Shown here: positions 17,152-26,491 of the stretch, piece by piece
Layout of the letters: the number at the start of each line of letters is the position of its first letter
Position numbering within the stretch: position 1 is the first letter of the stretch
Source: a bacterium
Lineage (GTDB): Bacteria > Methylomirabilota > Methylomirabilia > Methylomirabilales > 2-02-FULL-66-22
NCBI GenBank assembly: GCA_029580855.1
Contig: JAKPQH010000055.1
Coordinates: 1-64,000 of the forward strand
Direction of reading: 5' to 3'
Length of the DNA stretch: 64,000 nt
The notes under the pieces: generated by a model
Databases searched by the model: none
Told to the model about the DNA's origin: nothing
Seen by the model: only the letters and a program-made list of their open reading frames with translations
Program-made: the position numbers and the translations under genes

Positions 17152-17913
17152 CTACACCATGTAGCTCCCGCCGTTGATATCGATGCACACCCCGTTCACG
17201 TAACTGGCGTCGTCCGAGGCCAGGAAGGCGATGACCGTGGCGACTTCGACCGGCTCGGCCAGACGCCGCAATGGGAGCGCGCTCAGGATACGCTCCCGCT
17301 CTTCCGCCGGCCGGGCCTCCCACTTGGCTTTCACCCGGGCGGTCAGGACGATGCTCGGGGCCACGCTGTTGGAGCAGATGCCGAAGGGGCCCAGCTCCAC
17401 CGCCATGTGCTTGGTGAACGCCAGGATGCCCGCCTTGGCGGCGCTGTACTGGGGCCCGGAGATGCGACTGAAGTTGCGCCCGGCGAATGACGAGACGCTC
17501 ACGATCCGTCCGTACTTCTGGGCCTTCATCACGGGCACGGCGGCGCGGACGCACAAGAAGGCCGACTTGAGATTGAGGGCCACCGTCTGGTCCCAGTCGG
17601 CGGGATCGATGGTTTCCACGGGCTGGGTCGGCGTGCCGAGCCCGGCGTTGTTGACGAGGACATCGAGTCGCCCCCAGGCGTCCGCCACCCGTTTCACCAT
17701 GGCTTCAACCTGCCCCTGATCGAGCACGTCACACGGAACCACGAGCGCCTTCCCCCCGGTCGCCGCGATCCTGGCCGCCACCCGTTCGAGATCACTCACC
17801 GTGCGGCCGCTCACGGCGACTTTCGCGCCGCGCTCGGCCAGCACTTCGGCCGTGGCTGCTCCGATCCCCCGCGAGGCCCCCGTGATCAAGACGACCCGAT
17901 CCTTGAGCGTCAT
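17152..17913 (-). CDS. SDR family NAD(P)-dependent oxidoreductase
   Basis: 253 residues. Classical short-chain dehydrogenase: TGASRGIG at residues 11-18 binds the cofactor, NNAG near 91, catalytic Ser in SVSSF near 144 and YSAAK near 158-162. It resembles FabG-like 3-oxoacyl or polyol dehydrogenases; the substrate is unknown. It is the last gene of the operon UroD-like, dctP, dctQ, dctM, SDR, 63 bases after the large permease, so it probably oxidises or reduces the imported compound. The C-terminal GGSYMV is typical of the family. Confidence 0.9.
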   Translation of the reverse strand: MTLKDRVVLITGASRGIGAATAEVLAERGAKVAVSGRTVSDLERVAARIAATGGKALVVPCDVLDQGQVEAMVKRVADAWGRLDVLVNNAGLGTPTQPVETIDPADWDQTVALNLKSAFLCVRAAVPVMKAQKYGRIVSVSSFAGRNFSRISGPQYSAAKAGILAFTKHMAVELGPFGICSNSVAPSIVLTARVKAKWEARPAEERERILSALPLRRLAEPVEVATVIAFLASDDASYVNGVCIDINGGSYMV

Positions 17914-17976
17914 GTGGCCCGTCCTCCGATACCTCGAGTGTCTGCACGGGACGACCCGCCTTCCGCGAGGCGTCCC

Positions 17977-19314
17977 CTACTTGACCATCTGGTTCGGTAG
18001 CCAGGTGATGATCCCGGGGAATACGATGAAAATGAGGAGCGCCAGCACGATGAGCAGGATGTAAGGAATCACGCCCCGGATGATCGTGGTCGTGCTGATC
18101 CCGAAACGGTCCGGGATGACGCCCCGGAGCAGAAAGATCGCGGGCGCGTAGGGGGGGCTGAGATACGCGATCTGCAGGCTCACGCAGATCATCATCGCGA
18201 ACCAGAGCGCGTCGAACTGCAGCGTCGCGGCGATGGGCGTGGCGATCGGGATGATGATGAGCAGGATCCCCACCCAGTCGATGAACATCCCGAGAATGAA
18301 CACGATGAGCATAATGACCGTGAAGGAACCCCAGCGGCCGAACGGCACCCAGAGAATGAACTCCTCGACGACCTGCCCGCAGCCGAGGACCATGAAGGTC
18401 CCCGTGAACATGTAGCCGCCGATGACCAGCAGGCAGATCATGCTGCTCACTTTCAACGTGTGCAGCGTGGTGTCCCGGGCGACCTCCCACGTCAGTCGAC
18501 GATACATGAAGGCCAGGACTGCGGAGGCGAAGGCGCCAACGCCGGAGGCCTCGGTGGGAGTCGCCAGGCCGAAAAAGATGCTCCCCAGGACGCTCCCGAT
18601 CAAGAGCGCCGGCGGGACGAGCGACGTGCAGAGGAGCCGGACCTTCTCGGAAAGCGGGACGGCATCGATCTCTTCTTTGGGGAGCGCCGGGCCCAGACTC
18701 GGATTGATGTAACAGCGGACGGTGATGTACCCCATGTAGAGCGCCGACAGGACGAGACCCGACGGGATGGCGGCGATGAAGAGCTTGCCGACGGAGATCC
18801 CGGACATCGGACCGTACAGGATCAACATCAGACTTGGCGGGATGAGAATCCCGAGACACCCCGCGGCGCAAATGGATCCGGTCGCCAATTCCTTCTGATA
18901 CTTCCGCTCCATCATGGCCGGCAGCGCCACCAGGCCGAGCATGACCACGGAGGCGGAAAAAATACCCATGGTGGCCGCGAGGATCGTCCCCGTGACGATG
19001 GTCACCAGCGCCAGCGATCCGCGCAGCCGCCCCATCCAGAGGTAGAGGGTTTTGAAGAGCTGCTCGGAGATCCCTGCCTTCTCCACCATGATAGCCATGA
19101 AGACGAAGAGCGGGATCGCCATGAAGGTGTACTCGGTCACCACACTGAACGCGCGGAGGTAGAACACGTCGAAGATGCCGACACCTTTGCCCAGGAGGCC
19201 CACCAGCATGGCCACGCCGCCCAGGACCAGCGCCAGCGGGTAGCCCGTGGTCATGAACAGCAGCAACAGGCCGAACAGGAGGGCCGTCGCCAGTTCGGGA
19301 CTCAGGTCGATCAT
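17977..19314 (-). CDS. dctM: TRAP transporter large permease (DctM), second system
   Basis: 445 residues from ATG 19314, which overlaps the small permease stop by four bases. About twelve membrane segments, with IPLFVFMAIMVEKAGI near residue 61 and ILIPPSLMLILYGP near 149 as DctM signatures. Together with the small permease it drives Na+-coupled uptake of the ligand bound by the protein at 19904-21001. The alternative GTG-type start at 19359 would extend into the small permease gene. The two DctM proteins in this window differ clearly in sequence, so they are not a recent duplication. Confidence 0.92.
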   Translation of the reverse strand: MIDLSPELATALLFGLLLLFMTTGYPLALVLGGVAMLVGLLGKGVGIFDVFYLRAFSVVTEYTFMAIPLFVFMAIMVEKAGISEQLFKTLYLWMGRLRGSLALVTIVTGTILAATMGIFSASVVMLGLVALPAMMERKYQKELATGSICAAGCLGILIPPSLMLILYGPMSGISVGKLFIAAIPSGLVLSALYMGYITVRCYINPSLGPALPKEEIDAVPLSEKVRLLCTSLVPPALLIGSVLGSIFFGLATPTEASGVGAFASAVLAFMYRRLTWEVARDTTLHTLKVSSMICLLVIGGYMFTGTFMVLGCGQVVEEFILWVPFGRWGSFTVIMLIVFILGMFIDWVGILLIIIPIATPIAATLQFDALWFAMMICVSLQIAYLSPPYAPAIFLLRGVIPDRFGISTTTIIRGVIPYILLIVLALLIFIVFPGIITWLPNQMVK

Positions 19315-19850
19315 AGGCTCTTGCCCCGCACGAGGGCCACGAGTGTCCTGGTGAACCACGCGACGCCGGCGAGGAGAAGGATGGCCCAGGCCACGAAGAC
19401 GATGGACCGGAACGGGATGAGCGTGGGCTCCCAGATACCGTAGCCCGAACGCTCGCCCCGCACCCAGGCCAGGAGGGCGTACTGCCAGGACAGATAGACG
19501 AACGCCACCGTGATGGGAAAGAAAAAGACGAGCGTGAAGATCAGATCCAGCAGTTGCTTCAGCCTCGGCGGGAGCAGGTCGTAGAGAACGTCCACGCGCA
19601 CGTGCCCACGCTCCTGCAGCACGTGACCCATCCCCAGCGCCATCATGCTTCCACCGATCATGTACGCCATGTCAAACGCCCAGACGGTCGGTGCGTTGAG
19701 CGCGTATCGGCAGATGACCTCGTAGGTGATCGTGAGCATGAGCGGCCAGACGAGCCAGCTGGCGATCTTACCCGACCATGCGCTGACTTCGTCGCAGGCA
19801 CGGACGACCCGGCGGGCCCACACGATGTCGGTCGGGTCAATGCTGTCCAC
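19311..19850 (-). CDS. dctQ: TRAP transporter small permease (DctQ), second system
   Basis: 179 residues with four membrane helices. YEVICRYALNAPTVWAFDMAYMI shows the conserved Arg-Tyr...Pro-Trp signature near residues 45-65. It bridges the binding protein and the large permease. It lies 53 bases after the binding protein gene and overlaps dctM. An N-terminal cytosolic stretch of about 25 residues precedes the first helix. Confidence 0.9.
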   Translation of the reverse strand: MDSIDPTDIVWARRVVRACDEVSAWSGKIASWLVWPLMLTITYEVICRYALNAPTVWAFDMAYMIGGSMMALGMGHVLQERGHVRVDVLYDLLPPRLKQLLDLIFTLVFFFPITVAFVYLSWQYALLAWVRGERSGYGIWEPTLIPFRSIVFVAWAILLLAGVAWFTRTLVALVRGKSL

Positions 19851-19903
19851 GGCGGTGCCTCCGCCGGGCGCCCGGAGCCGCCTCCGGGCGCCCCTGGCGA
19901 AAC

Positions 19904-21001
19904 CTACTTTGCGCCTCGAATGGCATGGAGATTCGGCTGGATCTCACCGATCAATGCCCGGTGCTTGGCCAGGAAGGCCGACTGGTCCTTGTACACTTTG
20001 GCGAAGGCCGCGTCCTTGCTGGCGACGTCGTCCCACATGGCATCCGTCTTCTGCACCAGGAACTTTTGGACGTTCATGGGCAATTGCAGGAACGTGGTGC
20101 CCTTGGCGCGCATGCGCTCGCGGGCGGCGGCGTTCTCCACGGCGCCGGCCAGGTAGTTCTCGAACGCCGTCGAAAGAATCTCCCGCTCGATGAGTTGCTG
20201 ATACTCCGGCGGGAGCTTGGCCCAGGACTTCTTGTTGAAGAAGATGTAATGGACGTTGCCCGGCGAGTGGACGCCGGGGTAGTACGCGATCTTGGCGACC
20301 TCGTTGATGTGCAGCGACTCGTTGTCGGCCGAGGTCCCGAGCTCACAGGCGTCGATCACCCCCCGCTCCATGGCCTGGTATACCTCCCCGCCCGGGAGCG
20401 TCACCACGGACGCGCCCACGGCCTCCAGGACCTTGCCCCACTGCCCGTACGTCCGGATCTTGAGCCCCTTATAGTCCTCGGGCTTTTCAATCTTTTTCTT
20501 TGCCCACAGCTCGTCCTCGGCGAGGGACAGATTGGCGATGCCGATAACCTGCACGTTGCTGAATCCCTTCGACTCGATCAACTCCTGGAGCATCGTCTTG
20601 CCGTTCCCGAAATAGATCCAGGCCACCATCTCCTCGGAGGCCGGTCCGCCGGGGTACTGATTGAAGAGGTCGCCCAGGGGTCCGAAGACCCCGCGGACGT
20701 CGGATGGGACGGTGAAGGCGCCGTCCAGCGTTCCCTTCTGCATCGCGTCCCATTCAGAGTACGCCGGGACGATCCCGCCAGGCGGGAAGAACGTGACCTC
20801 CACCTGTCCGCCGGTCACCGCCTTGATCCGCTGCCACATCTTCACCACACGTTGCACGTAAGGATAGGAGGTGGGATACGGGGTCTGAATCTGGAACTTG
20901 ACCTTCTGGGAAGCCGCCGCGTCCGACGGCGGCGCGAAGACCCCGGTCAGCACCACGAGTGCCGCCACCAGCATACACCATGCCGTCAACCGTTTCGCCA
21001 T
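19904..21001 (-). CDS. dctP: TRAP substrate-binding protein (TakP/FcbT1-like), second system
   Basis: 365 residues with a Sec signal peptide (residues 1-28, cleavage near SDAAA). The periplasmic part has KGLKIRTYGQWGKVLEAVGAS with the ligand-contact Arg, and LPGGEVYQAMERGVIDACE, the hallmark of the keto-acid/aromatic-acid group of DctP proteins. So a 2-oxo acid or aromatic acid is a reasonable guess, but that is family-level only. It follows the UroD-like gene by 103 bases in the same direction. The start has AGGTGTCGAG upstream, which contains GGAGGTG at acceptable spacing. Confidence 0.92.
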   Translation of the reverse strand: MAKRLTAWCMLVAALVVLTGVFAPPSDAAASQKVKFQIQTPYPTSYPYVQRVVKMWQRIKAVTGGQVEVTFFPPGGIVPAYSEWDAMQKGTLDGAFTVPSDVRGVFGPLGDLFNQYPGGPASEEMVAWIYFGNGKTMLQELIESKGFSNVQVIGIANLSLAEDELWAKKKIEKPEDYKGLKIRTYGQWGKVLEAVGASVVTLPGGEVYQAMERGVIDACELGTSADNESLHINEVAKIAYYPGVHSPGNVHYIFFNKKSWAKLPPEYQQLIEREILSTAFENYLAGAVENAAARERMRAKGTTFLQLPMNVQKFLVQKTDAMWDDVASKDAAFAKVYKDQSAFLAKHRALIGEIQPNLHAIRGAK

Positions 21002-21104
21002 CTCGACACCTCCGCGTTTCTCCGTTCGTCCCGCGCGCCGTCCGGCGCGGTCGTGTCCCGGCCCGCGGGTGCACCGGGTGACCCAGGGATCTCCATGGCC
21101 TCCC

Positions 21105-22247
21105 TCAGGCCAGTGACCGCTCGATCCGCTCGATCGTTTCCAGGGTGATGGGCAACTCCACCTTCTCCAGAACGGACGTCAGCGCGCACAGGTTCTCGTT
21201 GGAGACCTGGTTCTCGGTGGACATTTCCACAGCGAACCGGGTGCCGGGTACGGCCTCCTTGAGCAGGCGCAGCATGTGCTCCATGGTCGCCCGCGGCCCC
21301 ATATGAAAGACCGAACCGGGGAAGCCCATCCAGATGACCTTGTCCTTCCATAGCGCCAGCGCCTCGTCCAGCGCCAGGTCGCCCATAGGGAGCGGGTGAA
21401 AGGCCTCGATGATGTCGATCGGCGTCCGAGGGATCAGGTGCTTGATGTTGTCCAGACGGCCGTCCATGTGGACCAGCATGAGCTTGCCGTGCCGATGCAG
21501 GATGGCCGCCTGTTTTTCGTACTCGGGCATGCAGTACCGTTCGAAGAGTCGGGCCCCCAGCAGGCCGCCGTCGATGTTGTCCCCGCAGAAAGACACGGGC
21601 GCCGGGGATTTCGCCGCGATCTCGTACATCGGCTCGCGGCTTTTGGAGACCGCCCTCAGGAGATCTTCGACCAGCTCCGGATAATCCGCGAGGTGCAGGA
21701 AGCAGTTGCCCGCCTCGCTGCCGACCCAGTAGATGAGGAACATCTGAAGCGGCGAATGCGGGAGGGCATCCACCATGATCCCGTCCTCACCAAGCCAGTC
21801 GGCGGCCTGTTCCAGCGGGAAGTAGTCGGGGAGGTACTCGGTATTCTCGGCGATGTACTTGACGGCCGGATAGTCCTCGGGGCCTTTGATCAGATGCGTC
21901 GTCAGCCATGGGGTCGCGCTGAGCCAGCTCCGGTTGGCTTTCCACTGACCGGTGCCGGGCTCGCGGAACTCGTCCTCAAAAACCGTACCCGCCGGGGTGG
22001 TGTAGGTCCGGCGCACGATCGACCGCCCGTCCACCACCGCGCGGGCCTCGGTCACCTCCACCCCGTGCAGCTTGGCGACATAGGGTGGTCGCAGCCAGGC
22101 GATGCCCATGCCGCGATTCCGGCACTCCCGCTCCGCCCAACCGGTCTGCATATGCCTCCACCAGTGGAAGAACGGTAGCCGGTCGGCCTGCTTCTTGCCG
22201 GCGGACGCTAGGATACGCTCTCGGCGGGTCATCGCGGCCTCCGTCAT
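21105..22247 (-). CDS. UroD-family protein (corrinoid methyltransferase-like)
   Basis: 380 residues of the uroporphyrinogen decarboxylase/MtaA/CmuA superfamily. It starts TRRERILASAGKKQADRLPF, as family members do. HMDGRLDN near residue 265 and the MGFPGSVFH segment near 304 are barrel-end positions. It lacks the conserved heme-precursor signature of true HemE, so a role in methyl transfer from a cobamide or in cleaving a C-O or C-C bond is more likely. First gene of an operon with a TRAP importer and an SDR enzyme, which points to catabolism of an imported, possibly methoxylated, acid; that is inference. Confidence 0.82.
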   Translation of the reverse strand: MTEAAMTRRERILASAGKKQADRLPFFHWWRHMQTGWAERECRNRGMGIAWLRPPYVAKLHGVEVTEARAVVDGRSIVRRTYTTPAGTVFEDEFREPGTGQWKANRSWLSATPWLTTHLIKGPEDYPAVKYIAENTEYLPDYFPLEQAADWLGEDGIMVDALPHSPLQMFLIYWVGSEAGNCFLHLADYPELVEDLLRAVSKSREPMYEIAAKSPAPVSFCGDNIDGGLLGARLFERYCMPEYEKQAAILHRHGKLMLVHMDGRLDNIKHLIPRTPIDIIEAFHPLPMGDLALDEALALWKDKVIWMGFPGSVFHMGPRATMEHMLRLLKEAVPGTRFAVEMSTENQVSNENLCALTSVLEKVELPITLETIERIERSLA

Positions 22248-22627
22248 TTGTGAGGGACGATGGCATCCGGGTCTCGACGTGTCTGGAGGTCAAACCGACT
22301 CACCGGTCGACGGCCGATTCTCGAACCGCGAGCGATCCTCCAGGCCGTGCAGAGAGACGCCTGCGGTGAGACGCGAATGCGGCGGCGCAGGTGGAAGCGG
22401 TGACGCCGCCGGCCGCGGCGCCTCGGGACCGAGACCGCCGGGTGTCATCCGTCTTTCGACACCAAACGCCTTCCGCAGCGCCGTCGACCCCAGGTTGTGT
22501 CAAGCCGGATCGAGTGTGTGACCATGTCTTGGCGGAGCGGACGCTACCATTGGCGTTCCACCCTGTCAAGGCCGACCCGGGGCAACGCCAGGCAGACCGG
22601 GCGAAGAGAACACATCGCGGACCCCAC
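22248..22627. other. Leader/intergenic region of the UroD-TRAP operon
   Basis: Gene-free 380 bases. They hold the promoter at 22541-22569 and, on the minus-strand transcript, a hairpin with 6-bp arms GGTGTC/GACACC (22463-22458 with 22446-22441) and an 11-base loop. The leader would be about 290 bases, unusually long, so RNA-level control is possible. No riboswitch class was recognised. Confidence 0.4.
22541..22569 (-). promoter_or_regulatory. Promoter of the UroD-TRAP-SDR operon
   Basis: Minus strand TTGACA (22569-22564), exact 17-base spacer and TAGCGT (22546-22541). It sits between the convergently placed end of the ThDP enzyme gene and the UroD-like gene. Confidence 0.55.
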
Positions 22628-24172
22628 TCACAGGGTCACTTCGATGAGCCGCGGCCCCGGATGCCGGATGGCATCCCGGAGTTGATCCGAGAACTCCTCG
22701 CAGCTCCCCGCCCTGCTTCCCGGGACACCCAGGCCCTCGGCCAGCTTCACCCAGTTCAGAGTCGGGTTTTCCAGGTCCAGCACGGCCGCCGCCTTGGGCC
22801 CGGGCTCGGCAATTCCCATCTGCGCGAGCTCGCCGCGCAGAATCTTGTAGGCCCGGTTGGCGAAGATCACGGTGACGACGTCCAGCCGCTCCCGCGCCTG
22901 TGTCCAGAGGGCCTGCAGGGTGTACATGCCGGCTCCATCGCTTTCCATCGCGAACACCTTCCGCCCCGGACAGGCGAGCGCCGCTCCGGTGGCCACGGGC
23001 AATCCCTGGCCCATGGAGCCGCCGGTGACGTTCAGCCAGTCGTGGGGCGGCGCGCCGACCGTCCAGGTCTCGGCGTCTCGGCTCGAGGTCACCCCTTCGT
23101 CCGAGACGACGGCGTTCTCGGGCATGAGCGCGGCGAGCGCCCGCCAGACCTTTTCCGGCGTGATCGCCCCTGTCGGGAGCGGCGGCCGTTGATCCGGGTA
23201 GCACGCCGAGACGTCTCCCGCCGCGCGCACGTCTTCCGCGAGGCTCCTCAAGGCGCCCAGACCGTCCTCTGTGGGCGTCGCCAGGACGTGAATGCGGCAG
23301 TCCTCGGGGACGATCCAGTTCGGCTTCCCGGGCCAAGCAAAGAAGGGCACCGGGGTCGGCGATCCGACCAGGACGAGATGCGCCGTCCCCCGGAGCATGG
23401 CCAGGGACGGCTCGATCGGGTAGGGCAGCCGCTCGACGACGACTCTGCCTGCCCCGCGCCGGGTCCGGCTGTTCACCCGGTTCCCCACGAGCCTGGCGCC
23501 AGTGGCGCGGGCGATCCGCCCGGCCAGGCGTAGCCCCTCCTCCGTGCACAGCGCGCCGGCGAGAAGGATGACGGTCGGCTCGCCGCGCCGGAGAACGTCG
23601 GCGACCTCTCGGATCCTTTCCGGATTGACCGGCGCCGGCCGCGGAACGGAAGGCGCGGGCGCGGGCGCGCGGCTCTCGCCCCAGACGCAGTCTGCGGGCA
23701 GAACCAGCGTGGCGACCCCGCCCGGCGGCGCCATGGCCGCTACGAGGGCGTCCGCGGCGTCGGCCGGAACGTCGGCCGCCGATCGACTCCTCCGCACCCA
23801 GCCCGAGAACCCCCGGACAATCGCCTCGATGTCGGTGGCCAGCGGTGGGTCGTGCCGCAAATGGTAGGTGGCGTGATCCCCCACGATATTCACCAGCGGC
23901 GTGTTCGCGCGGCGGGCGTTGTGCAGATTGGCGAAGCCGTTTCCGAGCCCCGGCCCCAGATGCAAAAGAGTCGCCGCGGGCTTCCCGGCCATCCGGGCGT
24001 AGCCGTCGGCCGCACCGGTGCACACGCCTTCGAACAGGCCGAGCACGGCCCGCATCCCATGGACCCGGTCCAGCGCCGCGATGAAGTGCATCTCGGACGT
24101 GCCGGGATTCGTGAAACAGACCTCCACGCCACCGTTCACCAGCGTCTGCAGCAGGCTTTGGGCACCGTTCAT
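22628..24172 (-). CDS. ThDP-dependent enzyme, acetolactate synthase/benzoylformate decarboxylase-like
   Basis: 514 residues. The ThDP-activating Glu is in GLFEGVCTGAADGYARM (Glu near residue 48), and the diphosphate-binding segment is ESDGAGMYTLQALWTQARE near residue 430, ending in the NRAY motif. The three-domain order (PYR, central, PP) is complete but slightly shorter than IlvB (about 560). It probably acts on a 2-oxo acid. Without an IlvN regulatory partner it is unlikely to be the anabolic acetolactate synthase. The gene stands alone, in the same direction as the UroD-TRAP operon. Confidence 0.85.
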   Translation of the reverse strand: MNGAQSLLQTLVNGGVEVCFTNPGTSEMHFIAALDRVHGMRAVLGLFEGVCTGAADGYARMAGKPAATLLHLGPGLGNGFANLHNARRANTPLVNIVGDHATYHLRHDPPLATDIEAIVRGFSGWVRRSRSAADVPADAADALVAAMAPPGGVATLVLPADCVWGESRAPAPAPSVPRPAPVNPERIREVADVLRRGEPTVILLAGALCTEEGLRLAGRIARATGARLVGNRVNSRTRRGAGRVVVERLPYPIEPSLAMLRGTAHLVLVGSPTPVPFFAWPGKPNWIVPEDCRIHVLATPTEDGLGALRSLAEDVRAAGDVSACYPDQRPPLPTGAITPEKVWRALAALMPENAVVSDEGVTSSRDAETWTVGAPPHDWLNVTGGSMGQGLPVATGAALACPGRKVFAMESDGAGMYTLQALWTQARERLDVVTVIFANRAYKILRGELAQMGIAEPGPKAAAVLDLENPTLNWVKLAEGLGVPGSRAGSCEEFSDQLRDAIRHPGPRLIEVTL

Positions 24173-24796
24173 GATCCGTCTCCATCCCTCAGACGCACGG
24201 GCTGTCGGTCCAGAAGAGCCGCGGCGTCTGCGACCGGACTTCGGGCTGAAAGTCGGGAGCGGGCGATCCCAGGATTCCCGCGCAGACGGACGCGCGGGCG
24301 TGGGACGCGGTGGCCGGAGACCTGCGCGACGTTATCGTCGGGACGGTTCCGCGGCGAACGTCGCGGGACGAGGTCACGTTGTTCAACTCCGTGGGTCCGG
24401 CCGGCCAGGACGTGTCTGTTCCACGCACCGCCTTCGCCGGGACGGTGAAACCGGGGGATCGGGACCGAGTTCCGGTTCTCGTCCGCGCGTGGCGCTCCTC
24501 ACAGCGCCTCGAGGCTCACCGCAGCGTCGTTGAAGGTCTCGGCGTTTCTTTGCGACACGCGGTGCTCATTGGTCGGGAGGCTGGGCCGCCGCTCCGACAC
24601 GACGCCACCCGGCCCCACCGGGCGGGAAGGGAAAGGCAGCGGGCCATGGCCTGGGCCCCCAAACCGTCGACACGCCCGCAGGCGGCCGTCCCGCCTTTCA
24701 CCCCGCCCCCTCCATTCTTGCGGATTCATCCGCGCGTTTCTCTCGTCCCGACCCGGCCGCGGCATCCGCACGCTGCGACAAGCCCTTGCCCTCCCC
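24173..24796. other. Intergenic region with a gene relic
   Basis: Six hundred bases without an intact gene. The first half contains the ornithine cyclodeaminase relic listed separately. From about 24480 to 24796 I see only short unsupported frames. Confidence 0.4.
24253..24471 (+). pseudogene. C-terminal relic of an ornithine cyclodeaminase/mu-crystallin gene
   Basis: The forward frame reads GAGDPRIP, then AGDLRDVIVGTVPRRTSRDE, then VTLFNSVGPAGQDVSVPRTA, which lines up with the C-terminal end of ornithine cyclodeaminase family proteins (typically GDLGDVVAGRxPGRTSPDEITLFxSVGxAxQD). A stop (TGA at 24247-24249) lies just upstream in frame and the N-terminal 250 residues are missing, so this is a 5'-truncated remnant. 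It is on the opposite strand to both neighbours. Recognised by eye from the conserved tail; no alignment was run. Confidence 0.65.
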
Positions 24797-26491
24797 CTAC
24801 ACCATGCGGAACAACGACCCGAGGGTCCGGCCGAGGAGTCTGTTGGCGAGGAGCATCGAGGCGAGGACGACGACCGTGAGCAGCGTCCCGAGGGCCGACG
24901 CGGGGCCGAGGAGATCGGCGATCAGGTACTCGTAGATCGCCACCGTCATCGTTTTCCAGCGGGCCGAATAAAGGATGATGGTCGTCGACAGCTCTCCCAG
25001 GAGCGTCGAGAACGTGATGCAGGCCCCCGCCATGACCCCGGGGAGCATGAGGGGAAACGTGATGCGCGTCGAGGTGCGGAGCCACGACGCACCGCAGGTG
25101 GCCGACGCCTCCTCCATCGCCGGATCGATCTGCGTGAGCGCGGCGCTGGCCGAGCGGAAGATGTAGGGAATCCGGCGGATGACGTAGGCCGCGGCCAGGA
25201 TCAGCCACGTCCCGCTCAGGATGAGCACGCCCGAGGAGAACCCGCTCAGGATCGCCACGCCGACGGCGATCCCGGGAAAGATAAAGGGCAGGGTGATCGT
25301 CAGGTCCAGGACCCAGCGCCCGCGCACCGCTTTCCGGACGGCCACGTAGGCCATCAGCGTCCCCAGCACCGCGGCCGCCAGCGTGGCCACCGTGGCGAGG
25401 AACAGGCTGTTCTGCATCGGCCCCCAGGCGGCGGTGAAGACCCGTCGGTAGTTCCCCAGCGAGAAGGCCGTGGGCAGCGCCCCCGTCCCCCACCGCTCGG
25501 CAAACGAGGTCGTCAGGATCATGGCCTGCGGGATCAGCGCCACGCCCAGCACCGAGACGCAGTACGCCATGGCCAGCCCGCGGATACCGCGGCCGCCGAG
25601 CTGCCGGGCCGCGTGCGTCCGGGCCGTCACGGTGACGTAACCCCGCCGCTCGGTCAGGCGGTGCAGCAGGTACAGCGAGACGGCGGTGAACCCCACGCTG
25701 ACCAGGGCGATGGCCCCCCCGGCGTTCAGATCGAAGTGGCCCACGATCTGGAAGTAGATCAGCGTCGTCAGGACGTAGTATTCCCCGCCCAAGACCGCGG
25801 GCACGCCGAAGCTTCCCAGCGACTGCATGAAGACGATGACCATTCCCGCGGCGATCGCCGGTGTGACGAGCGGCAGCGTCACGGTCCGCGTGATCCGCCA
25901 GCGGCTGCCGCCCATGATCTCCGCGCTTTCCTCCAGACTCGGATCGGCCGACGAGAGCGCCCCGTACGCCAGCAGGAACACGTAGGGGAAGTAACCCAGG
26001 GTGAACGCCAGAATGATCCCCGGCGCCCCATACACCGACGGGAGCTGCAGCCCGAGGGTCTGCTTGACGGCGTTCGTGACCACCCCGTTTCGCCCGAGCA
26101 GGAGAATCCACGAATAGGCGCCCAGGAACGGGGGCACCACCAGCGGCAACGTTCCCAGCGACAGCAGGACGGTCTTGCCGGGCATCCTCACCCGCGCCAC
26201 GAAGAACGCCATGGGCAGGCCGATCAGCAGCGCCAGGACGCTCGCGGCCAGACTCACCGCCAGGGAGTGGAGGAGCGCCTTGCGGTAGAGCGAGGACGAC
26301 ACGAACCGGGCGAAATGCTCCAGCGTCAAGCTGCCCCATCCGAAGGGAGCGTCCGTGGGGAGGAAGCTGTTGAGGACGATGCGGGAGATGGGGTACACGA
26401 GGAACAGGAGGAGGATCAGGCCGGCCAGCGCGAGGACCGCGACGGCCACCGGGTCCAGGCGTCGCCACGCCGCCGTGGGGTGGGACCTCAC
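24797..26491 (-). CDS. Fe3+-type ABC transporter permease (fused two-unit, FbpB/SfuB-like)
   Basis: 564 residues from GTG 26491, which overlaps the ATPase stop as GTGA. Two repeats of a six-helix binding-protein-dependent permease unit, each with an EAA loop: EESAEIMGGSRWRITRTVTLP near residue 225 and EEASATCGASWLRTSTRITFP near 490. This tandem-fused layout is typical of iron(III), thiamine or 2-aminoethylphosphonate permeases. An open frame upstream to 26923 is the ATPase shadow. It forms an importer with the ATPase (26488-27606) and the binding protein (27650-28639). Confidence 0.92.
   Translation of the reverse strand: MRSHPTAAWRRLDPVAVAVLALAGLILLLFLVYPISRIVLNSFLPTDAPFGWGSLTLEHFARFVSSSLYRKALLHSLAVSLAASVLALLIGLPMAFFVARVRMPGKTVLLSLGTLPLVVPPFLGAYSWILLLGRNGVVTNAVKQTLGLQLPSVYGAPGIILAFTLGYFPYVFLLAYGALSSADPSLEESAEIMGGSRWRITRTVTLPLVTPAIAAGMVIVFMQSLGSFGVPAVLGGEYYVLTTLIYFQIVGHFDLNAGGAIALVSVGFTAVSLYLLHRLTERRGYVTVTARTHAARQLGGRGIRGLAMAYCVSVLGVALIPQAMILTTSFAERWGTGALPTAFSLGNYRRVFTAAWGPMQNSLFLATVATLAAAVLGTLMAYVAVRKAVRGRWVLDLTITLPFIFPGIAVGVAILSGFSSGVLILSGTWLILAAAYVIRRIPYIFRSASAALTQIDPAMEEASATCGASWLRTSTRITFPLMLPGVMAGACITFSTLLGELSTTIILYSARWKTMTVAIYEYLIADLLGPASALGTLLTVVVLASMLLANRLLGRTLGSLFRMV

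Noticed and set aside
21105-22247. hemE (uroporphyrinogen decarboxylase proper)
   Set aside because: The N-terminal signature of HemE is absent and the neighbours are a TRAP importer and an SDR; the wider UroD/methyltransferase family fits better.
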